A stretch of 64,000 nucleotides of DNA from NCBI GenBank assembly GCA_012861695.1, contig JAAOOA010000056.1, positions 6,674,207-6,738,206 on the forward strand, in the 5' to 3' direction. Each line of letters opens with the position of its first letter. Position 1 is the stretch's first letter. A program made the position numbers and the translations under genes. Source of the stretch: Trematomus loennbergii. Its lineage: Eukaryota > Chordata > Actinopteri > Perciformes > Nototheniidae. The notes beneath the pieces are model-generated. The model saw nothing but the letters and a program-made list of their open reading frames with translations. It made no database searches and was not told the origin of the DNA. Shown here piece after piece: positions 12,501 to 23,094 of the stretch.

Positions 12501-12897
12501 GTCGAAGAAACTCACGCCACGTTATGTCGGCCCCTTCATCATCGACTCAGTTATCAATCCATCTGCAGTAAAGCTCAAGCTTCCCCCACACATGAAGGTT
12601 CATCCGACATTCATGTTTCTCTGTTGAAACCTGTTGCCAGCAGCCCCTTGTCTCCTCCAGTGAGTGTTCCCCCACCCCCCGCATCATCAATGATCACCCA
12701 ACCTACACCGTCAGGCGATTGTTGGACGTTCGTCGCCGTGGAAGGGGATTCCAATATCTTGTGGATTGGGAGGGCTATGGTCCAGAGGAGAGGTCTTGGG
12801 TTCCCCGGCGAAACATCGTGGGCGCGTCCCTGGTACGGGACTTCCACCGGGATAACCCTGGTAGACCTGGTAGACCGCCTGGAGGCGTCCCTTAACG
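9582..12897 (+). pseudogene. Gypsy copy 2 pol, nearly complete with few frameshifts
   Basis: Two long open blocks (9582-11015 and 11039-12300) hold the polyprotein. Protease [12 protein letters not shown] is at about 9680-9715. Reverse transcriptase has [13 protein letters not shown] and the catalytic YLDDILIF at 10638-10661. RNase [14 protein letters not shown] is near 11080. The integrase zinc-binding HHCC region is at 11635-11760, with core aspartates in HVALDFVTG (about 11830) and SDRGPQF (about 12020) and the glutamate in [10 protein letters not shown] (about 12110). The chromodomain [14 protein letters not shown] lies at about 12745-12790, which places the element among chromoviruses. 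Frameshifts at about 10970-11035 and 12300-12320, and again near 12615, prevent one continuous product. Confidence 0.9.
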
Positions 12898-12906
12898 GGG
12901 GGGTAC

Positions 12907-13354
12907 TGTGGTGGCTCTACTCTTCAGCCACCTCCCTTGTGAGTGTGTGTTCCCTTTCCCTGTCTGTGTGGGCGTGGTGGCTGTCACTGCTGGCTCCCGG
13001 CTCAATCTCCACCTGCTGCAATCAGCTATGCACACCTGATTCCCATCAGCCAATTACTAATGGCATATCAGCGGAGGCTCCACAACATGTCAGCGCCAGA
13101 TCGTTGTTTAAACCCCAGTGGTAACTCTCAGCCTTCTTAGCCTATTTAAGCTATTTCTCTGTACACTGAATGCTTTTCTCACCTGTTTCTCTTATGCTCC
13201 AGGATCACTCTCCAGCCGCCTTGTTACCATCACCTGCCGCCACCAGTCATCATTCCTACCGGATTACTCTCCACGCTCCTCCACCTCACAATAAACCTTT
13301 TTCCAACACTCTGCCGTGTCCTGCTGAGTTTGGGTCCTCTCGGATATCGTAACA
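12907..13354 (+). repeat. Gypsy LTR 3 (3' LTR, short variant)
   Basis: Same ends as LTRs 1 and 2, but it carries only one 37-bp CAGTCATCATTCC unit (from 13244) and three extra bases in CCTGCTGAGTTTGGG. Otherwise it reads as the least eroded of the three. The CCCTG duplication follows at 13355-13359. Confidence 0.93.
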
Positions 13355-14080
13355 CCCTGTATATGTCATTAACAGTTCCTCTAGTTTAGATGGGGCTTTG
13401 CGAATGTTTTCCCATTCCTTATGCTTCTGAAGGTAATGTCTCAGTTGCAGGAATCTATCAAAGTCACAGGATGGTAGGTTAAATTCCTGTTTTCAGTTGT
13501 TCAAATGATTTAATGGTTTGTCCAGTAAAGAGTTGTGTAATATATATTAACCCCTTATTTTCCCATGTTTTAAATCCTGAGTCCATAATAGATGGTAAAA
13601 AGTCTGGGTTTGTAGCTATATTAGTGGCCCTGCTAATAGAGTTTTACAGTTTTAATTCCTTCGTACCACTGACCATATCTCATCGTAGCCCTGATCCACT
13701 CATTGCAAGTCCCCAACCCTTCTGTGCCTTTTCTGTCAAAAATGGAAGTGCTCCCACAGGTAGATTATATTACATGATTTTTATTCCATATCAACCCAAA
13801 TAGTTTCCGTGTCTTCAGTTATCCACATGATTATTGCTCTAATTTGTGCTGCTTAATAGTAATTTTTTTAATTAGGTATATATTCAACCCTCCATTCTCT
13901 TTTGTACATAGAAGTGTCTTATTTTTAATTCTCGGTTTTTTTATTTTGCCACAGGAATTTTGATATTATTTTGTCCAGTAATTTAAAAATAGATTAGGGA
14001 TCACAATAGGCAATGACTTGAAAATAGTTGGTTTAATCAGTCTTTTTAGCAGTTTAATTTAGCGGGTACATTTTGCAGAA
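13355..14080 (-). mobile_element. L1-like LINE, ORF2 fragment (5' part of the same truncated copy)
   Basis: Continuation of the antisense LINE beyond the gypsy insertion. Minus-strand translation in shifting frames gives KIISKFLWQNKKPRI, LLCTKENGGLNIP and AAQIRAIIMWITEDTE, the L1 ORF2 segment after the reverse transcriptase core ('W..KKPRI..TL......GL..PN...YY.AAQ'). Similarity fades at about 14080, so this copy is 5'-truncated, with only about 1.4-1.8 kb in total. Confidence 0.8.
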
Positions 14081-15863
14081 TAGATATTCAGCGCCTGGTA
14101 TAAAAATCAATCCGAAGGATGAAAACTAAAGGAGCCCTAACTAGAAAAAGCTGACTGCAGCGTGGCCATGGTGGTGAAGACAATTACTCCTGTGATCCTA
14201 AGATATTTTGTTATTGTTTTGATTGAGAGTCCCATAATGGAAACCCTCATTTGCAATTGAAAACATTGATTCCCCACTAAGTTGAGAAATGATTTTTTTC
14301 CCCCACTAAATGCAAAAGCACCACATGCAGCCATTTGTGGGGAAACATGACCATTTATTTCGTCAGATGCTTGAGAGGAATTAGCATGAAATACTTGCAC
14401 TTCTTATAGTTTAAAATCAATACTTTTTAAAGATGCATTTATAGATGGCACCTAAAATAAGATATGGAAGAGAAGTTCAGATCTGGAATAGTATAGGTCA
14501 TTAAGGAACCGTACTGCCTGTGCCCTTTAATACCTTCAGAGTTACTTAAGAGTTATTCATATTCCTCGTTTGGCTTGAATGCTGACCTGGCTCAGAGAGG
14601 GGTTTGATTAGCCCTTTCAATCCTATTTAGTTGACATGGAGCCAGTTAGCCCTGGATTACCTGTCCTCTCCACAGCCGTCACTCTGCTGGCAGCTTTACA
14701 GAGATCATCAGGGCCTCAGGAAGTGTTTCACTCTCAGTGTGACCAGAACGTGACCAACCACCTGCTGCCTTGGTTGTTGTCCAGGACTTCATACTACTCT
14801 CATGTCTGCACAGTGAAGCTACAGCTAGCAGCCACTTTAGTTAGCATACAGACGGGAAACGGGGTGAAAAAGTCTCAATGCTTAGTCATATTTATCTTTT
14901 TTACAAAATCTGAAGTGTAAAAATATCAGTGGTTTTCGAAGCATAGCTGCTGCTTACTGCACAATGGAGACACAACGTTAACAACTTCCTAATCCTGCAC
15001 CAAGATATATACCAGGACATTACCCCCATGGAACCTTTGGAAAGAGTCAGACTAACTGCTGTATTGTGTTGAAGTCCATATGCTAATTTTAGCTAACTGC
15101 TGTTGTGGAAACTTTCACTCGTCAACAATCTGGAGATGTACTAGTAGTAATAATAATAATAAAACTGGTCCGATGCAAACAGAGTTGTCTTGTTGGTTCT
15201 TTATTTAAAGCGCTTCAAAGGTACATGTCATACAGAGTACATAGTCTGCAGGAGTGCACACAGAGGCAAATGTGTGTTTGTGTTTTATAGAAGACCTTGG
15301 CGGTTCTGCTGTAACTGTTGCAGACAAAGAGAGATAACACTTTTGCTGACTGTTATCTTGCAATGCTCTTTTGAGGAACAAGAACTTTATTGTTCGAGTG
15401 TGACCTTGGCAGGAAGCATCTGGGTGAACAACAAGTCGAGCAATGAACACTTTACTGAGTACACTTTTCATCATATAAGCGTTGCATTTGGTTTTACCAT
15501 ATCAAGTAATATAAGAAATTGCCACTACACTGCCTGCTAGCTGTAGCTTCATATCTGCTGCACGAGAATGGTATCAATTGTTTTTACTCACTCTGTAGAA
15601 AGTGATCCTATGTCTCATAGAATATTTAAGAAGTGGACATAGTCACAGTGACCCATTGGTTTGTGGACTATGGTTTTTGGTCGTTGCCAAATTTATGGGA
15701 TCTAGAAGTTTGATTGTACTTACAACCAAAGTCTTAAAGGCAATTTTTGGCAATCAAAATAGAAATATTCCATGAACAGAAAACATAGTGATGTTTTGCG
15801 TTATTTAGGATAATTACTACACTGTGGTAACCCTGTCAATCACAAGCTAGCCATGCCCTAAAG
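14081..15863. other. Intergenic, nothing recognised
   Basis: No repeat end or conserved protein recognised. An open stretch at 14636-14920 (+) could encode 94 residues including LLAALQRSSGPQEVFHSQ, but it has no family resemblance and no splice or codon signal I can defend. Confidence 0.45.
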
Positions 15864-16170
15864 CAGCGGTTTCCAACCTGTGGGCCGCGGCCGCCTAGTA
15901 GGACGTGAAGGCATTGCAAGTGGGCTGCCAAATAATTTGCAAAACATATATTTGAACCTCCTTTCCTTTCTCTTTCTTGATCCTCCTTAGCAACGGTCAT
16001 TACAGTCCTTGACAGCGGCCTGTACTACTGGATTAACAACGTGTCACATGTTCTGAATTGACCAATCAGAACTTTATTTAGCATCCGTAATGTTTATGGT
16101 TGAATGTAGGCCTCGGCCATTTTTTAGATTCTTAAGTGGGCCCTGAGTTGAAAAAGGTTGGGAACCGCTG
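15864..16170. mobile_element. hAT miniature element, 307 bp
   Basis: Ends CAGCGGTTTCCAACC (left) and GGTTGGGAACCGCTG (right) are inverted repeats with one mismatch. They are flanked by a perfect 8-bp duplication CCCTAAAG (15856-15863 and 16171-16178). Both the termini starting CAG and the 8-bp duplication are hAT hallmarks. The interior carries no coding sequence. Confidence 0.95.
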
Positions 16171-16204
16171 CCCTAAAGCATACCTTGCTTTTCTGTGTAT
16201 TCTC

Positions 16205-16390
16205 GAAATAGGACACAAAATGAACAGTATTGAACCAGGAGCTGCCATCCATGGAGGATCTTTACTCCCAGCGGCTCAGGAAGAAAGCCCTCAGGATTAT
16301 AAAAGACCCCATCACCCCAGCCATCTGCTGCCATCTGGCAGGCGGTACCGCAGCATCAGGACTAAAACCACCAGACTCAGGGACAGTTAT
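16205..16390 (+). mobile_element. L2/Rex-like LINE, ORF C-terminal fragment
   Basis: Translation reads MEDLYSQRLRKKALRIIKD, then in the neighbouring frame LLPSGRRYRSIRTKTTRLRD. That is the characteristic C-terminal tail of CR1/L2/Rex-type LINE reverse transcriptases. It breaks off at 16390 (GGACAGTTAT), where the DIRS element begins, and its continuation CATCCCACAGGCC is found at 24678. Confidence 0.8.
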
Positions 16391-16510
16391 ATCTCTCACA
16401 GGCTCCGCCCTCTACTGGACTGGGTACTCCCGTCGATCCTATTCATGCAAGCATTCCTTCACTGAGACTTTTCTAGACGTAGCCGGCCCCTGGGCGGGCC
16501 TACCTGAATG
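16391..16510 (+). repeat. DIRS-1 left terminal repeat
   Basis: CCCTCTACTGGACT, GTACTCCCGTCGATCC and ATTCCTTCACTGAGAC match the reverse complement of about 24540-24640. The left copy lacks a few bases (CTATG) that the right copy has after GGACT. Confidence 0.85.
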
Positions 16511-16699
16511 CGCACGCATCTCACAGCATAAAAGGCGGTCTCACCCCCTCACTGCCATCCCTTTCTCTTCACCAAGGCAGCAAAGTAACTGAGTGAAGAG
16601 AGACGGACAAAGAAAATATTTTTCAAAGAAACTACGAACAATTGACTCACCTGTGGAGCGCCCCTGTCCTTCGTGTCCGGGCTCCATCGAAGGTGACGA

Positions 16700-18025
16700 C
16701 CTCCATGCCGGTGTATCGAGTGTCTGGGGTCTGACCACGCGGCGGCTAACCTGGCTCCGACCGCAGTCTGCAGCGCCTGTTGTTTGATTCCTCGCTCAGC
16801 CGCCATCAGAGGTTGGCGCTGTTCGAGGGGTGCTACGTCTCGCCGGTGGAGGACCCAGAGCTCGACGTGGTGGATATGGAGGACCTCGAGCAGGGAGTGC
16901 CCTTCGTCTTTGTCATCCCAGCGGCTGGGTCCGGGTGTCGGAGAGGGGACGATGATGAGACACCTCGTCGTCCGAGATCTCCGGTGACCGCCAGGAAGGC
17001 CATCAGCAGAACAGGTCTGCACGACAGGACTTCTCGGCGGTGATGACTATGGCGGCGGAGCGTGCAGGCTTGCCGCTCCCCTCACCGTTGCCACCGAGGC
17101 CGGTGAGCCGCCTGTCAGGGTTTTTACGGCCCGGGCCGTCCAGCACAGCCGGCCTTCGTTTCACCCCCCCTGCCAGACATCTGGCGGTGTGTGGAGGCCA
17201 CGTGGCGGCAGCCACTGAGAACGAAGGCTCCGGTGGCTACTTGGGCTGGAATCCTCAGAGTGGAGGGCCACTCGGACATGTAGTGTCCGGTGTGCCCCCA
17301 CTGGAGGATAGCCTAGCGGCCATCTGCTTCCGCAGACAGCTGGGTGGGCAGAGGGGAGAAGGCCCCTGCCCCCGCTGTCGCGTGACCGCGAGATGCTTGA
17401 ATATCTGGATAAGATATTCAGGCTCGGGGCGCAGATGGCGGCGGCGGCCAATATTCGGGTGTGTTGGGAGTGTCGCTGATTTCCCCTCAGCAGGACACTC
17501 CTGCCCCCCCGCCTGAGGACGGGAGTGATTATTCGGACCGCTACCGCAGCCGGTCGAGTGATGGCCCTGACCACCGTGGCGTCGTGTCACGTGTGGCTAG
17601 GTTTGACCGCACTGACCAGAAAGGACAGAGATGATCTCCTTGGGGCCCCCGTTGCCACGGAAGGGCTCTTCGGATTGATAGCCTCGGTCACCCAGCGCTT
17701 CAACCGCCTGGAGGGAGAGAGGGCACAGCTCAGCCGCATGTTGCCGTTGGCTCGCCCTCAGGTCCCTCCGCAAGGGGGAGTGCGCCCGGCGGTGGTAAGG
17801 CGGAGAGAGAGGCGTCGGGTCAGAGCCCCTAGAGCTTCCGTCCCGCCCTCTGCCTCCGCGGTCCGTCCTGAGGTACCGGGTCAGTACCGGCCCCCACAGG
17901 GACAGACTGATCGAATCCGGCGGGCTCCCGCTCCGGCTCCCGCTCCGGCTCCCGCTCCGGCCCCCGCTCCGGTTCCGCCGCAGCGAAGGGGTACTGGGTG
18001 GGGAGCTCCGTCTTCCAGGAGTTGA
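16700..18025 (+). pseudogene. DIRS-1 gag-like region, frame-broken
   Basis: The stretch 17525-18025 contains WLGLTALTRKDRDDLLGAP, VATEGLFGLIASVTQRFN and QLSRMLPL, which resembles the C-terminal part of DIRS-family Gag proteins. It is followed by an Arg/Pro-rich tail. Upstream, 16780-17043 encodes an acidic segment (PVEDPELDVVDMEDLEQG) in a different frame. Several frameshifts are required, so it is not functional. Similarity is from memory of the family pattern. Confidence 0.65.
17926..17976. repeat. Short tandem repeat (Ala-Pro codons) in DIRS-1 gag
   Basis: About four units of a 12-bp repeat of GCTCCCGCTCCG type, with late units drifting to GCCCCC and GGTTCC. In the gag frame it encodes alternating Ala-Pro. 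On the opposite strand it produces artificial Gly-Ala and Arg-Glu-Pro-Glu repeats. Confidence 0.85.
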
Positions 18026-18039
18026 CTGGCGGCGGGAGG

Positions 18040-18680
18040 TAAGCGTCCCGGCAGAGAGAGGGGAATTCTCCGGCCAAGACGCGAGGGCGAATCCCGCCTC
18101 CTCCCTGTTTGACCCTTTGGTTGCAAAGAATCTTTCTACAATAAAAAAGATAAATTGTATTCCAGTTTGAGTGTCTCTTTTTTCCACACACCCACACAGC
18201 CACGTAATGTTGACCGTACAGTTTCCCCACTCGCTGCCCAGGTTGTAACTCCAGTAAAGGAGGCAGCTAGTGCGCATGCGCGGGTGAGAGTGATAAACCG
18301 CGCTATGCGGGTACAGGGACATTATGGCCGGCGTAGCAGGGTTAGGAAACATTAACGCTGAGTGTAAAACTCCGCTTGATGCATTTCACTGTTTGGGTGA
18401 AAACATCATGGCGGAGCGCGCGCTCCCACGGGAGTGTGGCGCAGCGCGTTCAAGGACCTCAGTAGAGAGTCGGCCCTTTCTGTGTCGACCCCCCATGGGC
18501 AGAGTTCCCTTCACGGGAGTTTGCGGCGACGGGTCGCCAGAGAATACCACAGCTTTATTGCTGGGGCCCCACAGTTGTTGCACCCCTAACACAGTGTTAT
18601 GGGGAATGGAAACGCAGCTGCGTGTTAACGGAGTGGATGGACAGGACGCTGAGACTGGGTTATTCACTCCAGTTTTGCAG
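18040..18680. other. DIRS-1 interior between gag and RT, low coding signal
   Basis: No clear domain. It holds AATAAAA at about 18140 and GC-rich stretches. This may be the eroded gag-pol junction of the DIRS element. Confidence 0.4.
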
Positions 18681-18739
18681 CATCCCTCCTCGTTCACAGG
18701 CATAAAGAGGCAAAGCTATCATCCCGAAGGGAGATAGGT

Positions 18740-19767
18740 TTTCTCTCAGCAGAGGTTCAGGCCTTGGTGCAAAAACACGCAGTATCTGCTGTGCGCACAC
18801 AAGACAGAGAGGGGGGGCATTATTCCCTGTACTTCCTGGTGCCCAAAAAACAGGCGAATTCAGGCCCATTCTGGATCTTCGCAGTCTGAATCTCCACATT
18901 GCATGCAGACCTTTCCAGATGTTAACTATAAAACAGTTACTGGGACTGGTGCAGCCAGGCGATTGGTTTACAACCATCGACCTGAAGGACGCTTACTTTC
19001 ATGTCGGATTGCTCCAGGACACAGAAAGTATTTGCGTTTTGCCTTCCAGGGGTGGCCTACGAGTACAACAGGCTGCCGTTCGGCTACTCCCTGTCCCCGC
19101 GCACGTTCAGCTAGTGTGTGGCCGTAGCGCTCCAGCCGCTGCACAGCCGGGGCATGAGAGTTTTCTTTTATTGGACGACCTCATAGTTATGGCCAGGTCC
19201 AGGGAACGGGCAATGTGTACACAGCCCAATTGATCCTACACCTAACCAAGTTGGGTTTTGCGATCAATTGGAAAAAGAGCACCCCCATACCTCACCAACA
19301 GGCGTTGTATTTGGGAGTGGTGCTCGATGCAGGCAGGCTATGCGCCACCCTGTCAGAGAGCAGACAGGCATCCTTGCTGCGGGCAGTTTGCAGACTGCGA
19401 CAGGGGGCAACAGTGACAGCTTTGACTATCATGCAGACTTTGGGTATCAGCGGCGGCTCACGTTGTGGTCCCGCTTGGGTTACTGCATATGCGCCACCTG
19501 CAGAGGTGGTTCTCCAGCCTGCGTTTAGATCTCAAGAGACATAAACGGCGTCTGGTGACCATCCCCCGGTTCTGGGGGTCCCCGGATCACCTCCGGAGGG
19601 GGTCCCCACTGGGACGGGTGACCTCCTACATCACAGTGTTCACGGATGCATCCGGAACGGGATGGGAAATTGTGGTTATGGGCTGCAGAGGTGGTGTTAT
19701 CTCTGAGAGCCCTCCACATTCCAGGTCTGGAGAACAGGGGGGCCGACCTCATGTCGAGGGGCGGACC
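18740..19767 (+). pseudogene. DIRS-1 reverse transcriptase and truncated RNase H
   Basis: Successive frames give FLVPKK, PFQMLTIKQLL, TIDLKDAYFHVGLLQ (RT motif with the first catalytic Asp, about 18975-19015), LLLDDLIVMARS (YxDD-equivalent, about 19165-19200, with Leu in place of Tyr), LGFAINWKKS, YLGVVLDAG and LLHMRHLQRWF. RNase H starts with VFTDASGTGW (about 19639) but jumps within a few codons to LSLRALHIPGLENRGADLMSRG. The central RNase H segment with its other catalytic residues is therefore deleted. The frame is then cut by the hAT at 19768. Confidence 0.87.
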
Positions 19768-21077
19768 CATGGGCGTAGGAAGCATCCTGAATGTGGGGGG
19801 GACATTTTTAACGGGGGTGTGGGGGCGAAAAAATATATAGATTTCCTGTATTCTGGTGCATTTTAACAGGTGGTTTGATACTTTTATGTGGCTATACTAG
19901 CATGAAGAAAATGATGGGTACATTTTGTAATTTCAGTAGTAAAGAAAGGAAACATATTTGATTATTAATTCAGAGCTGTCTTTGAATTAATAAAAAGCAG
20001 TTTAAATGCCCATTTTTTGTACATTTATATACAACAATAAATATTTGTGAGTGCATTGAGAGATATTGTTGTGGAGAGTCATTTATAATAAATCGCAAAA
20101 TACATTTGTGAATCCTTCTGTGAGCATTTATTAATATTGAGACTGATCTGACTCCATACGGATGTTAAGTTCACCTAGGAATGGTATCATTGACTTAAAT
20201 GTTCAAATAAATGTTGCTCTTCTGTCTATATTGGTCATATGATGCCCCTTGACTGAAATGTTTCCTGTTCAATATCCCCACTGATTTCCTTAAAATCCTG
20301 GGATGAGAGTCCACATCACAATTTACTCTCAACTGTCATTTCCCTTTCATCACTCACCTGAGCAATGGACCTCTCTCCACTGTCCCTGTATTCTGCCTCT
20401 GACTCACTCTCAAGTGCCTAGATGTCAAGAGAGGTGGTGAAGTGATAATAAATACTGATAAATACTAGTAACCTGGCATTTCGATGCCTTTTCTCATCTA
20501 AACTATTCAGTATTTGTATCTCTCTATCATGACATAAAGACGAAACTCCTCTCCAGAAGTGAGACACCGCCATCACTGTTAACTGATTAACTGCTACCAG
20601 CTGATTACTTACTTTCCTCTTCTTTGAAAAATGTTCTTATGTCCATGTTGTCTGGGGGAGAAAACATATCAAACCAAGAGATCGTCAGCTTTGATTTTCG
20701 CTGTATTAACCATTTCCTGAACATTTGGTGTGTGTGCCTTACCTCCGCTACCGGCATCGCTTCATACAACAGATCTGAGCTGTCCAACTATGACAACACT
20801 CCTTGAACATGCGCGCGCTATGTGAGAATCTGCCTTGGTACAAAGTAGCAGTGAAAACATGGTACGGAGTTTCATTGATTTGGGCATTCTCTCAATAAGC
20901 AAGTGGAATGGATTTCATTTGATAGTGAAGCACTGACACAGCGAATCTACAAAGTGCAGCGAGTGGATAGACCGATTCACGGACTTTCCGCATAGTAAAA
21001 GTGGGGGGGTCTAAACTAATCATTTGAAAAAGTGGGGGGGACTTGTCCCACCTCATATAATGGCTGCGACGCCCATG
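19768..21077. mobile_element. hAT element A nested in DIRS-1 (1310 bp, non-autonomous)
   Basis: Termini CATGGGCGTAGG and, inverted at the right, CGACGCCCATG give CATGGGCGT ends. They are flanked by a perfect 8-bp duplication GGCGGACC (19760-19767 and 21078-21085). Joining the flanks restores the reading of the DIRS coding sequence across the site. A G-rich sub-terminal block (GTGGGGGGGAC) is present inside both ends. No transposase was recognised in the AT-rich interior. Confidence 0.88.
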
Positions 21078-22194
21078 GGCGGACCCCTGCCAGGCGAGTG
21101 GGCGCTTCACCCGGAGGTGGTGAAGCGGATTTGGGCCCGGAGTGGGACCTGCCGCTGGTGCTCGAGGCTCTAGTCACAGAACCATTTGAGCCTCTGGAGC
21201 TCTCCTCCCTGAAAGCACTGTCGTGGAAGACAGCATTGCTACTTGCCTTAACGTCAGCCAAAAGAGTGTCTGAGTTCATCGCTTTATCGGTGCACCCGAG
21301 TTGTTTAATGATCCGGGGTGACCGAAGCGGGGCGACACTCAGACGAATCCCTCCTTTGTGCCCAAGAGCCTAAGGAGTGCGTTCAGGTCAAGGGCTATTC
21401 AGTCGGGGGGTTTTAATCCTCCCCCCCATAGTGGGGCAAGGGAGGCTAAATTACACCTCCTCTGCCCAGTGCGTGCGCTGGCATATTATGTGGAGCGCAC
21501 GGCTGCCCTTAGACACACAGAACAGCTGTTTGTGTGTTTCGGGGGTGGGGTAACGGGAAAAGCTCTGTCCAAGAAACGCCTGGCAGGCTGGCTCTGCGAG
21601 TGCATTGCACATGCCTACGGACAGGCGGGGAGAGCCTTCCCCACGCGGGTCCGTGCACACTCTACACGAGCCATGGCTGTGTCAACAGCCTTATTTAACG
21701 GCGTGAGTGTGGAGGACATATGCACGGCGGCATCTTGGTCAACGCCAGGCCCAGTGGCGGCTGGCCCATAGGGGCGCTAGGGGCGCCGCCCCCCCTCTTC
21801 TCACATTAAAAATAAAAAAAAAAAAAAAAAAAATATATATTTAAAAAATATAGTTTTTATTTTTATTTTTATTTTTAATAAACAAGGTAGATATTATATA
21901 ATTGGTATCAGTAAAATGTATAATCTACAATAAAATCTCGTTTAAAATTGTGTTACGATGTCTAAAGTTACTGATAAGTCACATGTTTCCAGAGTTGGGT
22001 GTAACACGTTACAAAGTAACTGTTACTGTAATAATATTACTTTTGTCGGTAACGGAGTAGTGTAACGCGTTACTTTTATAATTCAGTAATCACACTACCG
22101 TTACTAACATTGCCCCGACACGCGTTACTTCGTTACTTTTATAAAATCAGTCATAATCACACTGACAGACAAGAGGGGTTTCCGCCGCAGGTTT

Positions 22195-22560
22195 ATATGT
22201 ACGTAATCTGCGCGACTTGCGAGTCCACATCTCCACGTGCAGTGCTGCATAAACATGGCAGAGTCAGCGATAACTTTCGAGGGGTGGAGGTATGCCCGAA
22301 GCTGTTATACACTGCTGCAAACACCACGTCAAACCTCAACAAACACCTGCAAAGAACACATGCTAAGGTGAAGCTAATAGCTAAGGACCGGACCCCCGAA
22401 CCCAGAGTGAGGATGTTGTGAGTGCGCCGCCGCCGACTCCGAAGCAGCACAAATTAGAATTTGGAGGACCGGTAACCAAAGCAGAGATGGACAGGCTTGT
22501 AGCATCCTTCATAGTAGAGGTAATGTTGCCCATTTGCACAGTGGAATCACCATCGCATCG
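22195..22560 (+). pseudogene. hAT-C transposase N-terminal remnant (BED zinc finger)
   Basis: The frame encodes YVICATCES and then NTTSNLNKHLQRTHAK, giving the C-x2-C ... H-x4-H spacing of a BED-type zinc finger (first Cys pair at about 22205-22220, histidines at about 22341-22360). It is followed by residues resembling the linker of hAT transposases in shifted frames. The catalytic RNase-H-like domain is missing, so this copy depended on transposase in trans. Confidence 0.75.
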
Positions 22561-22726
22561 TTCAGAGATATACTGCGCAAAATACAGATAGCAGGAAACA
22601 GAGGACAGCCATGGTCAGAGCTATCTGGATCAGTCTTATGCGACAATGGAAACTGAACTAAAGAGAACATTTGAAACTTTAGCAGTCTGCGTGATCTGCC
22701 TGTAGGGAGGGGCGGGCCGGCCCTGC

Positions 22727-22768
22727 GAGTAAAGTAACGAGTAAAGTAACGAGTAAAGTAACGAGTTA
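22727..22768. repeat. Short tandem repeat AGTAAAGTAACG
   Basis: Three or more copies of a 12-13-bp unit GAGTAAAGTAAC run up to the right sub-terminal region of hAT-C. They probably act as, or derive from, transposase-binding sub-terminal repeats. Confidence 0.7.
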
Positions 22769-22908
22769 CTTTATGTAGAGAGTAACGAAGTAGTGTAATA
22801 TATTACTTTTTTTTTAAAGTAATATGTAATATGTAATATATTACTTTTTTTTAGTAACGACCCCATCTCTGCATGTTTCCTGCCTGGCCTTGCCCGTGTA
22901 TCATTACT

Positions 22909-22950
22909 CCCTCTCGTCTGGGCGCTATGCACAGCGCCCAGACGAGAGGG
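22909..22950. repeat. Perfect 18-bp inverted repeat with 6-base loop
   Basis: CCCTCTCGTCTGGGCGCT (22909-22926), loop ATGCAC, then its exact complement at 22933-22950. It lies in hAT-B just right of hAT-C. The perfection suggests a recent origin or constraint. It could fold as a cruciform or RNA hairpin. Confidence 0.9.
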
Positions 22951-23094
22951 CAGCAAGTGCAGCAGAAGCCAACTGTTGCTATCTTTAAACTATGCCGCCG
23001 AAACATAATTTCAGCCAATCAGCGTCGTCAAATCTGATGGTCACAGGGCTCCTACGTCAGCGCCCGGTGAGTTGTTTGGACTCGTATCCAAGGA

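Larger units (their letters stand above)
3245..13354 (+). mobile_element. Tandem Ty3/gypsy chromovirus: LTR-internal-LTR-internal-LTR
   Basis: Three LTRs beginning TGTGGTGGCTC and ending ATATCGTAACA (3245-3722, 8060-8538, 12907-13354) separate two internal regions in the same orientation. The whole array has one flanking 5-bp target duplication, CCCTG (3240-3244 and 13355-13359), inside an antisense L1-like LINE. Order of domains in each copy: gag with zinc knuckle, aspartic protease, reverse transcriptase, RNase H, integrase, chromodomain. This is the order of fish chromoviruses. Neither copy has intact frames. The array most likely arose by unequal recombination between LTRs of a single insertion, or by integration of a tandem cDNA. 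Confidence 0.95.
21990..22871. mobile_element. hAT element C nested in hAT-B (882 bp)
   Basis: Ends CAGAGTTGGG and CCCCATCTCTG are inverted with one or two differences. They are flanked by a perfect 8-bp duplication CATGTTTC (21982-21989 and 22872-22879). Sub-terminal regions are rich in GTAAC/GTTAC words, typical of a common fish hAT family. It retains a transposase N-terminal remnant. Confidence 0.93.

Noticed and set aside
14636..14920. Possible small exon or gene
   Set aside because: 94 open codons with no recognised motif, no convincing splice sites and no partner exons; open frames of this length occur by chance.
17829..18352. Minus-strand frames with Glu-Pro-Glu-Arg and Gly-Ala repeats
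   Set aside because: They are the complement of the 12-bp Ala-Pro repeat in DIRS gag; low-complexity shadows.
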